A stretch of 27,985 nucleotides of DNA from the IMG/VR virus record IMGVR_UViG_3300023174_003957, positions 1 through 27,985 of that record; one strand, written 5' to 3'. The translations under genes and the position numbers were made by a program. Shown here piece after piece: positions 17,236 to 24,782 of this stretch. Source of the DNA: a virus. Every line of letters begins with the position of its first letter. Within the stretch, counting starts at the first letter, position 1. Below the pieces are notes generated by a model. It did no database searches. It saw only the letters and a list, made by a program, of their open reading frames with translations, and was not told the origin of the DNA.

Positions 17236-17306
17236 ATCCAACAATCCAGCAGCGTATATATCGAACCCAATATTTTTAGAATTTCTTGGCTCGGATTCAA
17301 ATCTTA

Positions 17307-17314
17307 TATAAATA
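17307..17314 (+). promoter_or_regulatory. T4-type late promoter TATAAATA
   Basis: The perfect octamer TATAAATA lies in the spacer between the epimerase gene and the gene at 17360. The expected transcript start is about 10-15 bp further on, leaving a leader of about 35-40 nt before the ATG. In T4 this octamer is the only element needed for late transcription by gp55-bound RNA polymerase. The remainder of the spacer (17236-17306) shows nothing else I can support. It fits a switch from the glycan cassette to late genes. Confidence 0.7.
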
Positions 17315-17359
17315 AGCGAATCGGCAACCAAAGTGTGTTGCAAATCTAAAGGAAATTCA

Positions 17360-18550
17360 ATGTTATCATTTAAGTCATTCTTAACTGAAGAATCTGAACA
17401 AGGTTCTGAACTCAAACATATACATCATGCAGAAGATAGACCACTAATGCACGGTCATTCTGGTTTTGAACATGCACACGCCGCTTTAATGCAAGCTCAT
17501 GCTCATATGAAAGCTGGCCACAAAAATACCAATTTGACAATGAAATATGATGGTTCTCCATCAATTGTTTTCGGCCATCATCCTAAGAATGGTAAATTCT
17601 TTGTTGCAACCAAATCTGCGTTCAATAAAACTCCAAAGATTAACCATACAGAAAAAGATATTGATAAAAACCATGGCCACGCTCCTGGTTTAGCAAAAAC
17701 ACTCAAGCACGCTTTGAAACATTTACCAAAGGTAACACCTAAACATGGTGTATACCAAGGCGATTTGATGCACCACGCCGATACAAAAACTTTACACGAA
17801 AGTTATATCATAGAAGCGAAAGGTGATGTTTCATTTACTCCTAACACAATCACTTACACCGCAAAAGGTAAAGAAGCGGCTAAGATTAAAAAATCTAAAG
17901 TTGGTGTGGTAGTTCACCACCAATATAGTGATGACATGAAACACGCTTCGCCTCATGTAGATACATCAAAGTTTAAAGAACATCCAGATGTACACATTCA
18001 TGGCGCTGAACACGACACAAGTAAAGTTAAACATTCCGATGAGAATGAGAAACACTTTCAAAAACACATGGCTGCAGCAAAAGAGATACATGATACGCAT
18101 GGCCACAAGATGTATGATTCTATACACAAAAAGCATAGCGGAGAAGCTGGCCACCTATCGACATACATAAACAAGACAGTACGACACGATGAAGTACCAA
18201 GTGTTAAAGGATTCAAAGAACATCTACATGATATTCACGCAAAACAAGCTGCCAAAGTTACTACTGAAAAGTCTAAATCTGAAAAAACAAAAGAAGGTGC
18301 TTCACAAATTTCTCATGTAGAAAAACATAAAGCACATTATGGAAATTTATTATCGATGCATCATCATCTACATCAAGCCAAAAATGCTTTGGTAAAATCA
18401 TTAGAAACACATGAAGGACATTACCAACATCACATCGCTGGTAAAAAATCAAAACCCGAAGGATTTGTGGTACACCATGATAGTCAACCAACCAAGTTGG
18501 TTAATCGTGCAGAATTTGCTAAACAAAATTTGTTAAAAGTTCGTAAATGA
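17360..18550 (+). CDS. His-rich KxDG ligase-like protein with capsid-targeting-type N-terminus
   Basis: I chose ATG 17360 (AAAGGA at 17348-17353) over a GTG at 17333. The 396-residue protein begins MLSFKSFLTE, which matches the T4 capsid-targeting pattern with E10. It then shows LTMKYDGSPSIVFG, in which K62-x-D64-G65 looks like motif I (the adenylated lysine) of the DNA/RNA ligase and nucleotidyltransferase superfamily. GVYQGDLM (130-137) and KVGVVVHHQY (180-189) fall where motifs III and IIIa would lie, KPEGFVV (E367-G368) resembles motif IV and TKLVNRAEF (378-386) resembles motif V. A long charged, helical insertion fills 200-360. By my count about 55 of 396 residues are His (about 14%). 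I think this is the DUF6267-type family of T4-like phages. Ligase chemistry is inferred from motifs only. Confidence 0.75.
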   Translation: MLSFKSFLTEESEQGSELKHIHHAEDRPLMHGHSGFEHAHAALMQAHAHMKAGHKNTNLTMKYDGSPSIVFGHHPKNGKFFVATKSAFNKTPKINHTEKDIDKNHGHAPGLAKTLKHALKHLPKVTPKHGVYQGDLMHHADTKTLHESYIIEAKGDVSFTPNTITYTAKGKEAAKIKKSKVGVVVHHQYSDDMKHASPHVDTSKFKEHPDVHIHGAEHDTSKVKHSDENEKHFQKHMAAAKEIHDTHGHKMYDSIHKKHSGEAGHLSTYINKTVRHDEVPSVKGFKEHLHDIHAKQAAKVTTEKSKSEKTKEGASQISHVEKHKAHYGNLLSMHHHLHQAKNALVKSLETHEGHYQHHIAGKKSKPEGFVVHHDSQPTKLVNRAEFAKQNLLKVRK

Positions 18551-20304
18551 AATCATTTTTAGATTTAGTCCAAGAAGCTGAATCATCACAAAAACATCAT
18601 GTGATGACTTTTGGCCGCATGAATCCTCCTACAACTGGCCACTTAAAACTTATTCATAAAGTAAAAGAAGTTGCTGATAAACAAAATGCTGGGCATACCG
18701 TCATAGTTTCACATTCACAAGATTCCAAAAAGAATCCACTATCAGGTGAACAAAAATTAAAACATTTAAAACGTTATTCTCCTGGTACCAATTTTAAAAC
18801 TTCTTCAAAAGAGCACCCTTCTATTTTTCATCACGCTGCCGATTTACACAAGAAAGGTGTGACACATCTTCATGTTGTGGTTGGTTCTGACCGTGTTAAA
18901 GAATTTAAAGATTCTCTACACAAGTATAATGGTGTAAAAGGTAAACACGGACATTACGACTTTAAAAAGATTACAGTACATTCCGCCGGCCACAGAGATC
19001 CTGATGCTGAGGGTTCCGCCGGAATGTCAGGTACCAAAATGAGAGAACATGCCAAAAATAAAAACTTTGGAGAATTTAGAAAAGGTGTTCCTGAACATGT
19101 GTCCGATAAACATGCTAAAGAACTAATGCACGACACTCGTAAGGGTATGGGTTTACACGAACAATATAACCGTGGTCAATTCAAAGCAATTTTTGTGACT
19201 GGTGGTCCAGGTTCTGGTAAAGATATCGTAATTCGTGAAGCTATTGCTGAATCGAAGATTGTCGAATTGAATTTTGTACAGGCTAAAGAATACTTGGTTG
19301 ATAAACAAAAACTATCAGAAAAAACAAATGATTTCCGTAGAGAAGCTATTCGTAGAAGAGGTCCATTAATTATTAACGGACCAGCCGATGACACCGAAAA
19401 ACTATCATATATAAAAGAGGAATTGGAAGAATTGGGGTATGACACCATGATGATTTTTGTCAATACCACCAATGAAGTTAGTAAGGAGAGAAACTCAGCA
19501 TTATCTAGAATGATGGTGGAATCTGTACGGTATGACAAATGGTTGAAATGTCAAGAAAATACTAAATATTTCAAAGAAGCGTTTACCGATTTTATTGGTT
19601 TTGATAATACTGGTAATATAGACACCAAAGAAGAAGATATTACAGAGGTGTATCAATTTACTAAACAATTCTTGGATGCTGGCAATATTGGTGATATCGC
19701 TAGTGATTGGAAAAATAGGAATGTTTCATTATTTAAGGAAGAAAAAAATGTTAAAAGCACTAATCGATTTTATAAAATTAAAACCTCGCCAGAACTCAGA
19801 GCAAGTGGCCTCGATAGTTTGCCCCCCGACAATCGAGCCGGAGACCCAAGCGCAGACGACATCAAGTGGAACGCAAACAAAACCCGTGGAACCTACACCT
19901 TCCGCACCTACAGCGAAGCCCAAAACCCAAGCCTCAAAATCTCGCCAGTCCCCAAAGAAAGCAACTTCTCCAAAGACAAAGAAAAAGTAGGCAAAAAACG
20001 GTTTACCGACATACAGTCGGTAAACCAAAGAATGAGAAATGTGACCGGAATAGGTCCAGAATTCGATACACGCCAACAGGGAACAGTATATCCCATGTCC
20101 GGACTAGGCGATGTAACATATAGAGAACAAAAAGAATTTAGTAAATTTAGAAAAGTACTAGAAGCTATAGATGACCCTGGTGCTAATGATATGGGTGTTG
20201 GTGGTGTTCTTGGTGGTTCAACTAATAAAGAACCTTTGCAAACTTATAAAGATGCCGATAAAAATATTGGTATTCAAATAAAACTTAAAAAGAAAAAGAA
20301 ATAA
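18547..20304 (+). CDS. Nucleotidylyltransferase-kinase fusion with capsid-targeting-type N-terminus
   Basis: A 585-residue protein overlapping the ligase-like gene by 4 bp. It begins MKSFLDLVQE (E10, capsid-targeting pattern). Domain 1 (about 18-180) is a cytidylyltransferase-like adenylyl- or cytidylyltransferase: TFGRMNPPTTGH with T29-T-G-H32 in the HxGH place, and MSGTKMR (160-166) in the ISSTxxR place. Domain 2 (about 212-380) is a P-loop kinase: IFVTGGPGSGKD with K225. The plan resembles NadR (NMN adenylyltransferase plus ribosylnicotinamide kinase), but the substrate is unknown. From about residue 410 to 480 codon use changes sharply to C-ending codons, with a second frame open at 19748-19990; the C-terminus (ending in Lys-rich IQIKLKKKKK) returns to normal use. 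Confidence 0.88.
   Translation: MKSFLDLVQEAESSQKHHVMTFGRMNPPTTGHLKLIHKVKEVADKQNAGHTVIVSHSQDSKKNPLSGEQKLKHLKRYSPGTNFKTSSKEHPSIFHHAADLHKKGVTHLHVVVGSDRVKEFKDSLHKYNGVKGKHGHYDFKKITVHSAGHRDPDAEGSAGMSGTKMREHAKNKNFGEFRKGVPEHVSDKHAKELMHDTRKGMGLHEQYNRGQFKAIFVTGGPGSGKDIVIREAIAESKIVELNFVQAKEYLVDKQKLSEKTNDFRREAIRRRGPLIINGPADDTEKLSYIKEELEELGYDTMMIFVNTTNEVSKERNSALSRMMVESVRYDKWLKCQENTKYFKEAFTDFIGFDNTGNIDTKEEDITEVYQFTKQFLDAGNIGDIASDWKNRNVSLFKEEKNVKSTNRFYKIKTSPELRASGLDSLPPDNRAGDPSADDIKWNANKTRGTYTFRTYSEAQNPSLKISPVPKESNFSKDKEKVGKKRFTDIQSVNQRMRNVTGIGPEFDTRQQGTVYPMSGLGDVTYREQKEFSKFRKVLEAIDDPGANDMGVGGVLGGSTNKEPLQTYKDADKNIGIQIKLKKKKK
19748..19990 (+). CDS. Possible overlapping gene in +1 frame of the kinase gene
   Basis: An 80-codon frame with ATG 19748 and AAGGA at 19735-19739 (8-nt spacing), ending in TAG at 19988-19990. 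It predicts MLKALIDFIKLKPR, a short amphipathic helix, followed by a Pro/Thr/Ala/Lys-rich tail ending PKTKKK. The frame begins just before and ends exactly where a GC-rich patch stops: I count 97 G or C in 19801-19980 (54%), against about 27-32% in the 120 bases before. Pro/Thr/Ala/Ser bias is partly forced, because the main frame there uses C-ending codons, so second position of this frame is C. That makes the coding claim moderate. No known relative. Confidence 0.35.
   Translation: MLKALIDFIKLKPRQNSEQVASIVCPPTIEPETQAQTTSSGTQTKPVEPTPSAPTAKPKTQASKSRQSPKKATSPKTKKK
20000..20026. other. Perfect 11-bp inverted repeat (hairpin)
   Basis: GGTTTACCGAC (20000-20010) and GTCGGTAAACC (20016-20026) are fully complementary around the loop ATACA. 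Ten bases separate it from the stop of the overlapping frame. It lies inside the kinase coding region. On the plus strand no T-run follows, but on the minus strand the stem is followed by GTTTTTTG, so only a minus-strand intrinsic terminator would fit; no minus-strand gene is found there. Confidence 0.75.
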
Positions 20305-20315
20305 CGGAGAAAAAA

Positions 20316-21911
20316 ATGTTTACAAAAAGTAAGGTAAGCCAATCTTTAGTGGATGCTGTTAAAAATATTATTAATGAAGCTGGTCCAATTAAAGAACCTA
20401 CTTCTACAGGCATGAAGGTTTATGGCCGTAGTTATGGTAATTCTGCAAAAGCTAAACAAGATCAAACTAAATCTTCAGTTGATGATCTTAAAGGTCCTAA
20501 AACAAAAGAATTGATGCAAAAGGACAAAGAAGATTACGTGAAAACAAAAGGCAAGTACGATGAAGCCGCCAAGCCAGATTACTTGGACTTTGATAAAGAT
20601 GGTAATAAAAAAGAGCCTATGAAAAAAGCTTTGGCTGACAAAGAAAAAATGCAAAAAGAAGAACTCAAAAAAGAAGAACTCAAAGGCAACCAACACAAGA
20701 TTGATAAAAATAAAAATAACAAAATAGATGCTCAAGATTTTGCCATTCTCCGTGGCCAAAAGAAAGTCAAAGAAGATATGTATTTTGCGAAAAAATTAAT
20801 TGAAGGTATTAAGCGTTCTGATGTTCCTGCTTCTGTTCGCAAAGCTCGTGGTGATGCACCATTAACACCAGCAGAAGTAAAATCTGGTTCTAAAGATTCC
20901 ATTTCTGATTCAAAGAATCTTGCAAAAGCACGTAATGAAGAAGTTGAATCTTTAGATGAAAAAAATGTGCCAACAAGTCCAGAAAAATGGGCTAAAGCCA
21001 AAGCTGCAGCTAAGTCCAAATTTGCCGTGTATCCTTCTGCTTATGCCAACGGCTGGGCTTCAAAGAAATACAAAGCAATGGGTGGCGGTTGGAAATCAGC
21101 CAATGAAGAAGTTGAACAAGAAGAAGAATTGATTGATGAGAAGGCTGGATATTCTGCTAAAGCTGCTCGTGCAGGTAAAGATATTGGCAAACCAGGCAAA
21201 GCATTCTCCATGATTGCAAAGAAAGCTGGTGAGCGTTATGGTTCTTCTGAATCCGGCAAACGAGTTGCTGGCGCCATTTTAGCTAAATTACGTAAAGAAG
21301 ATGAAGATTGGTCTGATGAAGATATTGATGCTCTATTTGAAGTTTATGAATTAGAAGAGCGTAAAATGTCCGACTCTGAAATGAAGAAGCGTGAAGATAT
21401 CGTCAAAGGCATGAAAAAAGGTTTATCAGGTTTTAAAGCACGTTACGGTGCTCGTGCTAAAGATGTAATGTATGCTACAGCCACAAAACAAGCAATGAAA
21501 GAAGGGGCTGAAGATTCTGCTGCAATAACAACCGACACATTAGTTGGTCGTATGCCTGGTGGTAAATCAAATGATTTTAAATCTTATAAATTGAGAGTTA
21601 GACCATTGGATAAAGAAGGCGAACACCAGCCAAAAGATTCTACACCAAAGGCTATTCAACCTGACGATACTCCAGCAAGAAAATCACACGAAACCAAACA
21701 ATCACTAAAACTTAAAGAAGGTAAACGTCCCGAAACGGATGATGCACCTCCATTTGAAGGACCTTATACAAAGATTCCAAGTGATGTTAAGGACAAATCT
21801 GGAGCAGTTCACACACCAATGTCAAGAGCTAGAGATTTAGCCAAATCTGCAATGAAAAAACTCAAAACTGAAATGTTAGGTAAAATAGGAACTTCAGAGA
21901 GCAAAAAATGA
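20316..21911 (+). CDS. Multi-module late protein with EF-hand loops
   Basis: A 531-residue, highly charged protein with GGAG at 20306-20309. The N-terminus (MFTKSKVSQSLVDAVKNIINEAG) ends in I-N-E|A, which is a gp21-type prohead protease site. Modules in order: DFDKDGNKKE (91-100), a partial EF-hand loop; DKNKNNKIDAQD (130-141), a full 12-residue EF-hand/dockerin-like loop with acidic or Asn residues at 1, 3, 5, 9 and 12; a KFAVYPSAYANGWASKKYK block (235-253) of a kind seen in many environmental phages; YSAKAARAGKDIGKPGKAF plus RYGSSESGKRVAGAIL (279-323); and SGFKARYGARAKDVMYATATK (371-391). No catalytic motif is visible. A 15-bp tandem duplication at 20655-20684 gives the repeat KEELKKEELK. 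Probably a virion-associated or packaged protein. Confidence 0.8.
   Translation: MFTKSKVSQSLVDAVKNIINEAGPIKEPTSTGMKVYGRSYGNSAKAKQDQTKSSVDDLKGPKTKELMQKDKEDYVKTKGKYDEAAKPDYLDFDKDGNKKEPMKKALADKEKMQKEELKKEELKGNQHKIDKNKNNKIDAQDFAILRGQKKVKEDMYFAKKLIEGIKRSDVPASVRKARGDAPLTPAEVKSGSKDSISDSKNLAKARNEEVESLDEKNVPTSPEKWAKAKAAAKSKFAVYPSAYANGWASKKYKAMGGGWKSANEEVEQEEELIDEKAGYSAKAARAGKDIGKPGKAFSMIAKKAGERYGSSESGKRVAGAILAKLRKEDEDWSDEDIDALFEVYELEERKMSDSEMKKREDIVKGMKKGLSGFKARYGARAKDVMYATATKQAMKEGAEDSAAITTDTLVGRMPGGKSNDFKSYKLRVRPLDKEGEHQPKDSTPKAIQPDDTPARKSHETKQSLKLKEGKRPETDDAPPFEGPYTKIPSDVKDKSGAVHTPMSRARDLAKSAMKKLKTEMLGKIGTSESKK
20655..20684 (+). repeat. 15-bp tandem repeat, two copies
   Basis: The unit AAAGAAGAACTCAAA occurs twice in a row, in frame, within the EF-hand protein gene. 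It encodes KEELK twice, lengthening a charged helix by five residues. It looks like a recent slippage duplication. Confidence 0.85.
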
Positions 21912-23275
21912 CAAAAAAATTAAAAGATATTATTGGCGAAGCTAGTGAACAACAACTTCTAAATGTATATTTGAATTCGAGAGGAATTAATCCTAAATTT
22001 GTTACAACAGATACAAAAATTGCTCACGCAAAATCCTCACAGTTTGCAAAATGGAAAGCAGACCACCAAAATGATAGACAGTTTATTGAAGAACTGGATT
22101 TATACGAAGGTGCAGATAAAGAAGATGTGTTATCGTTTGACATTCCATTATTCATTCGTATTTTAGAATTGGCTCGTGAAGATGTTAAAGAGGATATGGA
22201 ACTCCACCGTATCACAGAAAGACTCCTTTCGATACGCAAAAAAGGTGTTTTGACTATGGATGATTATGATTTTATTGCAGGTTTAAAGAAAATTAAAGAA
22301 TCTATTGAAGAAGAACATATCGATGAAGTTTATCCTACAGGAGTACAAGGCCATCTATCTCAAGGTACATTGGATTCCATAAAAAACAAGCGTAATGTAA
22401 AGGTTAATTTAGGTACTCCAACTTATAAACCAAAACCAAAATCTTTGGCCAAGAAACCAGCAAAAAAATTATCTTTCATAAACAGATTATTTAAAACTGA
22501 AGAAACAGAATTAGAAACAGAAGCATGGGACAATAGTGTAACTAAAATTAAAAAAAGTTTAAGAAAAGGTAGTTACAATGTTAAACCAACAGCATTAGAA
22601 AGATTTCGTGCAGCTGCAGCAGAACGAGCAAAAAAGCACGCTGAGATTGAAAAGAAACAATCGAAAGATGGCTCTGGTATGACTGCTGCTATTGACCGAT
22701 TGGAAAAACATCTAAACAAAGAAGAAGTAGAACAGATTGATGAACTTAAAAAGTCCACAGTATTTTCTTGGTTAAAACAACAACCAGTTGTACCCGAGAA
22801 AAAACCAGGTATGAGTAGAAAAGACCACAATAAAAAGATTAAATCTCATAGTAAGAGTTGGAATAGAGCTTTAGACCGTTTAGCAGGTTATAAACCAACA
22901 TCAGAAGATACATTTCAAGATTCTTATGCCGCCACACAAACAACTGGTATGGAAATTGTTGATTTACCAGCAGAAACCAAAGTAAACAGAAAAGAGTTAT
23001 CCAAATCAGCAAGAATGATTAAATCTCTATACAAAAAATTAGATATGAAAGAGGAACTTTATGACCATGAAAAAGAAGATAAATCTGTAGTTACCTATGG
23101 TAAAAAACCTACCATAACTAAAATTGACAAAAAAATGAATGCGGGTGACAAAGAACCCCAAGCCGCAGCAGTTTTAACTGGAGGTAAAACTTTAACTGGT
23201 CAGAACAGAGATACTCTGGAAATTGATCCTTTAATGAGAAAACCTGGTCCATTAGACCAAAACAAAAAAACATAA
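21908..23275 (+). CDS. Late-module protein with IIGE-A N-terminus, function unknown
   Basis: A 455-residue, charged protein overlapping the previous gene by 4 bp. Its N-terminus MTKKLKDIIGEA ends in I-G-E|A, the prohead-protease site pattern. Blocks I recall from other environmental T4-like phages are LLNVYLNSRGINPKFV with TDTKIAHAKSSQFAKWK (17-50), and FDIPLFIRILELAREDVKEDMELHRITERLL (78-107), a helical region. The rest is Lys/Glu-rich and probably disordered, with an ERFRAAAAERAKKHAE helix and a KPTSEDTFQDSYAAT stretch. No enzyme motif, signal or membrane helix is visible. It could be a scaffold-like or packaged internal protein. Confidence 0.8.
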   Translation: MTKKLKDIIGEASEQQLLNVYLNSRGINPKFVTTDTKIAHAKSSQFAKWKADHQNDRQFIEELDLYEGADKEDVLSFDIPLFIRILELAREDVKEDMELHRITERLLSIRKKGVLTMDDYDFIAGLKKIKESIEEEHIDEVYPTGVQGHLSQGTLDSIKNKRNVKVNLGTPTYKPKPKSLAKKPAKKLSFINRLFKTEETELETEAWDNSVTKIKKSLRKGSYNVKPTALERFRAAAAERAKKHAEIEKKQSKDGSGMTAAIDRLEKHLNKEEVEQIDELKKSTVFSWLKQQPVVPEKKPGMSRKDHNKKIKSHSKSWNRALDRLAGYKPTSEDTFQDSYAATQTTGMEIVDLPAETKVNRKELSKSARMIKSLYKKLDMKEELYDHEKEDKSVVTYGKKPTITKIDKKMNAGDKEPQAAAVLTGGKTLTGQNRDTLEIDPLMRKPGPLDQNKKT

Positions 23276-23277
23276 GA

Positions 23278-23285
23278 GATAAATA
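23278..23285 (+). promoter_or_regulatory. Probable late promoter GATAAATA
   Basis: GATAAATA differs from the T4 late octamer TATAAATA only in the first base. It lies in the 40-bp gap before the Ig-like gene, just upstream of AAAGGAG (23304-23310) and the ATG at 23316. The spacing leaves a short 5' leader. This fits high late expression of a virion surface protein. A one-base mismatch and AT-rich context keep it tentative. Confidence 0.45.
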
Positions 23286-23315
23286 ACTAACAACGGACAT
23301 TTAAAGGAGAAAAAG

Positions 23316-24038
23316 ATGTCATCGCACGGAAATTACGATAATGCAGCCAATGCACCATATTGGGCTGTCAACTCAACAATAGTTAACGCAACCAATGTGA
23401 AAGCCAATTATTCGGCTCCAACAGCGGCCAATGTAGCTTTACTATACGGTAACACCACATCTGGTGCTTATACTGCCGGTGAAACCATTGGTTTGTTCAT
23501 GGTCGATGCAAACGAGCAAGATGCTCAAAAAGCGCTTGGTACTCCTCCTGCACACAAAGGATGGAACTTAAAAACGACTGGTTCTGGTGGTCGTGCAGGT
23601 CGTGTTCAATGGGAAACATTAGTTGCTTTGGCAATAGGTTCTTCAGATAACAATGATGATGATACCACATTACCAGATTCAGTTATTACTATTACATCAC
23701 AACCTTCCACATTACAGGGTCCAGTTAGTGCAGCTTCTGCAAATACTGTAGCGTTCTCTGTAACTGCTGCAATCACTGCAGGCGCATCAGCTGCTTTGTC
23801 ATATCAATGGCAAGTTAATAACAACTCTGGCGGAACATGGGTTAATATTGATCCTGGTACAAATGTGTCAACTGGCCAACCTGGTGCTATGAACAAAACT
23901 GGTGCTAATACTGCGACATTAACATTAGATCCAACAGGTACAGCTGCAAATAACTTTGTATTCCGTTGTGTAGTAACAGCGGCAGGTACCGGTGCATCGG
24001 CAACTTCTGCTAATGGCCGTATCTTAATTACTGCCTAA
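23316..24038 (+). CDS. Virion surface (decoration-type) protein with C-terminal Ig-like domain
   Basis: A 240-residue protein. The N-terminal domain (1-110) has blocks shared by many environmental T4-like phages: NYDNAANAPYWAVNS, LLYGNTTSGAYTAGETIGLF, VDANEQDA and GWNLKTTGSGGRAGRVQWETL. An Asp-rich hinge at 111-119 leads to an Ig-like domain (about 123-240) with SYQWQV (W165) and FRCVVTA (C218); the partner Cys is absent, so no disulfide is expected. Ig-like domains on phage heads and tails bind carbohydrate weakly on cell surfaces or mucus. It lacks the capsid-targeting N-terminus of its neighbours, which agrees with an exterior place. Exact role (outer capsid or tail) is inferred. Confidence 0.8.
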   Translation: MSSHGNYDNAANAPYWAVNSTIVNATNVKANYSAPTAANVALLYGNTTSGAYTAGETIGLFMVDANEQDAQKALGTPPAHKGWNLKTTGSGGRAGRVQWETLVALAIGSSDNNDDDTTLPDSVITITSQPSTLQGPVSAASANTVAFSVTAAITAGASAALSYQWQVNNNSGGTWVNIDPGTNVSTGQPGAMNKTGANTATLTLDPTGTAANNFVFRCVVTAAGTGASATSANGRILITA

Positions 24039-24391
24039 TGTTGAAATTTAATGAGTTTTTGGAGAATGACGGAGATGACTTAACGGTTATCTCCGTTTCT
24101 TCCTTAGAGATTGATAAAATCAATGAAGAATTAATATTATCATTAAATGAATCATCTGTCAATCCTTATTCTGATTGGAACAATTGTCGGAAGGTTTTGT
24201 CAAATTTTAACATCAATTTACCTAAAACAATATTTGAAGATGTTGATGAGGGCGAAAAGATTGTAATACTCAATTGTGAAGATACTGATTATTATTTTTA
24301 CTACTGTTTTTATTTGAATGAAGGTTATTATGAATCATTCGCTACAGTAACAGATGAATCAGGATTGGAAGAATTGTTAAAAGAAGAATAA
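24038..24391 (+). CDS. Small acidic protein, N-terminus MLKFNEFLEND
   Basis: A 117-residue, strongly acidic protein starting in a TAATG overlap. MLKFNEFLEN is close to the capsid-targeting pattern, but residue 10 is N with E at 9, so it may be a variant or coincidence. The middle (SDWNNCRKVLSNFNINLPKTIF) and aromatic-rich strand DTDYYFYYCFYLNEGYYESF suggest a small alpha/beta fold. No known family comes to mind. It lies between the Ig-like protein and the DUF7207-like gene. Confidence 0.7.
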   Translation: MLKFNEFLENDGDDLTVISVSSLEIDKINEELILSLNESSVNPYSDWNNCRKVLSNFNINLPKTIFEDVDEGEKIVILNCEDTDYYFYYCFYLNEGYYESFATVTDESGLEELLKEE

Positions 24392-24395
24392 TAAT

Positions 24396-24782
24396 ATGTT
24401 TGATAATTTGACTGATGATAATTTTGTGATGTATGCAATGAAATATTATAATTCACCATTGTGCATAATGTCAGAATTTGAGGGTGATATAAAAAGAATA
24501 AAATATCTAAAAAGATTATTTCGTAGATATAAAGTTACCAAGTTTGTTAAAGAAAGGTTAATTTTAAATCATATTATTTTATTAAATAATGTTTTTGGGC
24601 CGGAAGCCACAACAAGAATATTGTTTTATAAAATAGATCAAAGAGATTATGATGTATTAAAAACATTTTTAATGTATTTAAATATTTTGCCTGATATGAT
24701 TTATGGTATTGATGGAAAAAATATACGAACCGGAGATATTCCTTTGGATATCAATATTGCAGAAATATTACAACGAATATGA
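24396..24782 (+). CDS. DUF7207-type protein conserved in T4-like phages
   Basis: A 128-residue helical protein with the strongly conserved blocks of a common cyanophage and T4-like gene: MFDNLTDDNFVMYAMKYY, EFEGDIKRIKYLKRLFRRY, then ERLILNHIILLNNVFGPEATTRILFYKI and TFLMYLNILPDMI. I associate these with DUF7207, whose function is unknown. Its usual neighbours are structural and late genes. No signal peptide or membrane segment. Start ATG 24396 lies four bases after the previous stop. The family call is from memory and could not be checked. Confidence 0.82.
   Translation: MFDNLTDDNFVMYAMKYYNSPLCIMSEFEGDIKRIKYLKRLFRRYKVTKFVKERLILNHIILLNNVFGPEATTRILFYKIDQRDYDVLKTFLMYLNILPDMIYGIDGKNIRTGDIPLDINIAEILQRI

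Noticed and set aside
17280-17315. A possible tRNA T-arm (GGATTCAAATC) in the spacer before 17360
   Set aside because: The flanking five bases on each side do not pair and no acceptor stem, D-arm or anticodon arm can be built around it.
17227-17415. A 62-codon minus-strand frame crossing the late-promoter spacer
   Set aside because: It overlaps the 3' edge of the spacer and the start of the ligase-like gene, has no ribosome site and no recognisable protein features.
20000-20040. Hairpin as a plus-strand intrinsic terminator for the kinase gene
   Set aside because: No T-run follows on the plus strand and the kinase frame continues through it to 20304.
19729-20076. A 115-codon minus-strand frame over the GC-rich patch
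   Set aside because: Its length follows from the C-rich third positions of the main frame, which remove stops on the opposite strand. No Shine-Dalgarno or plausible protein.
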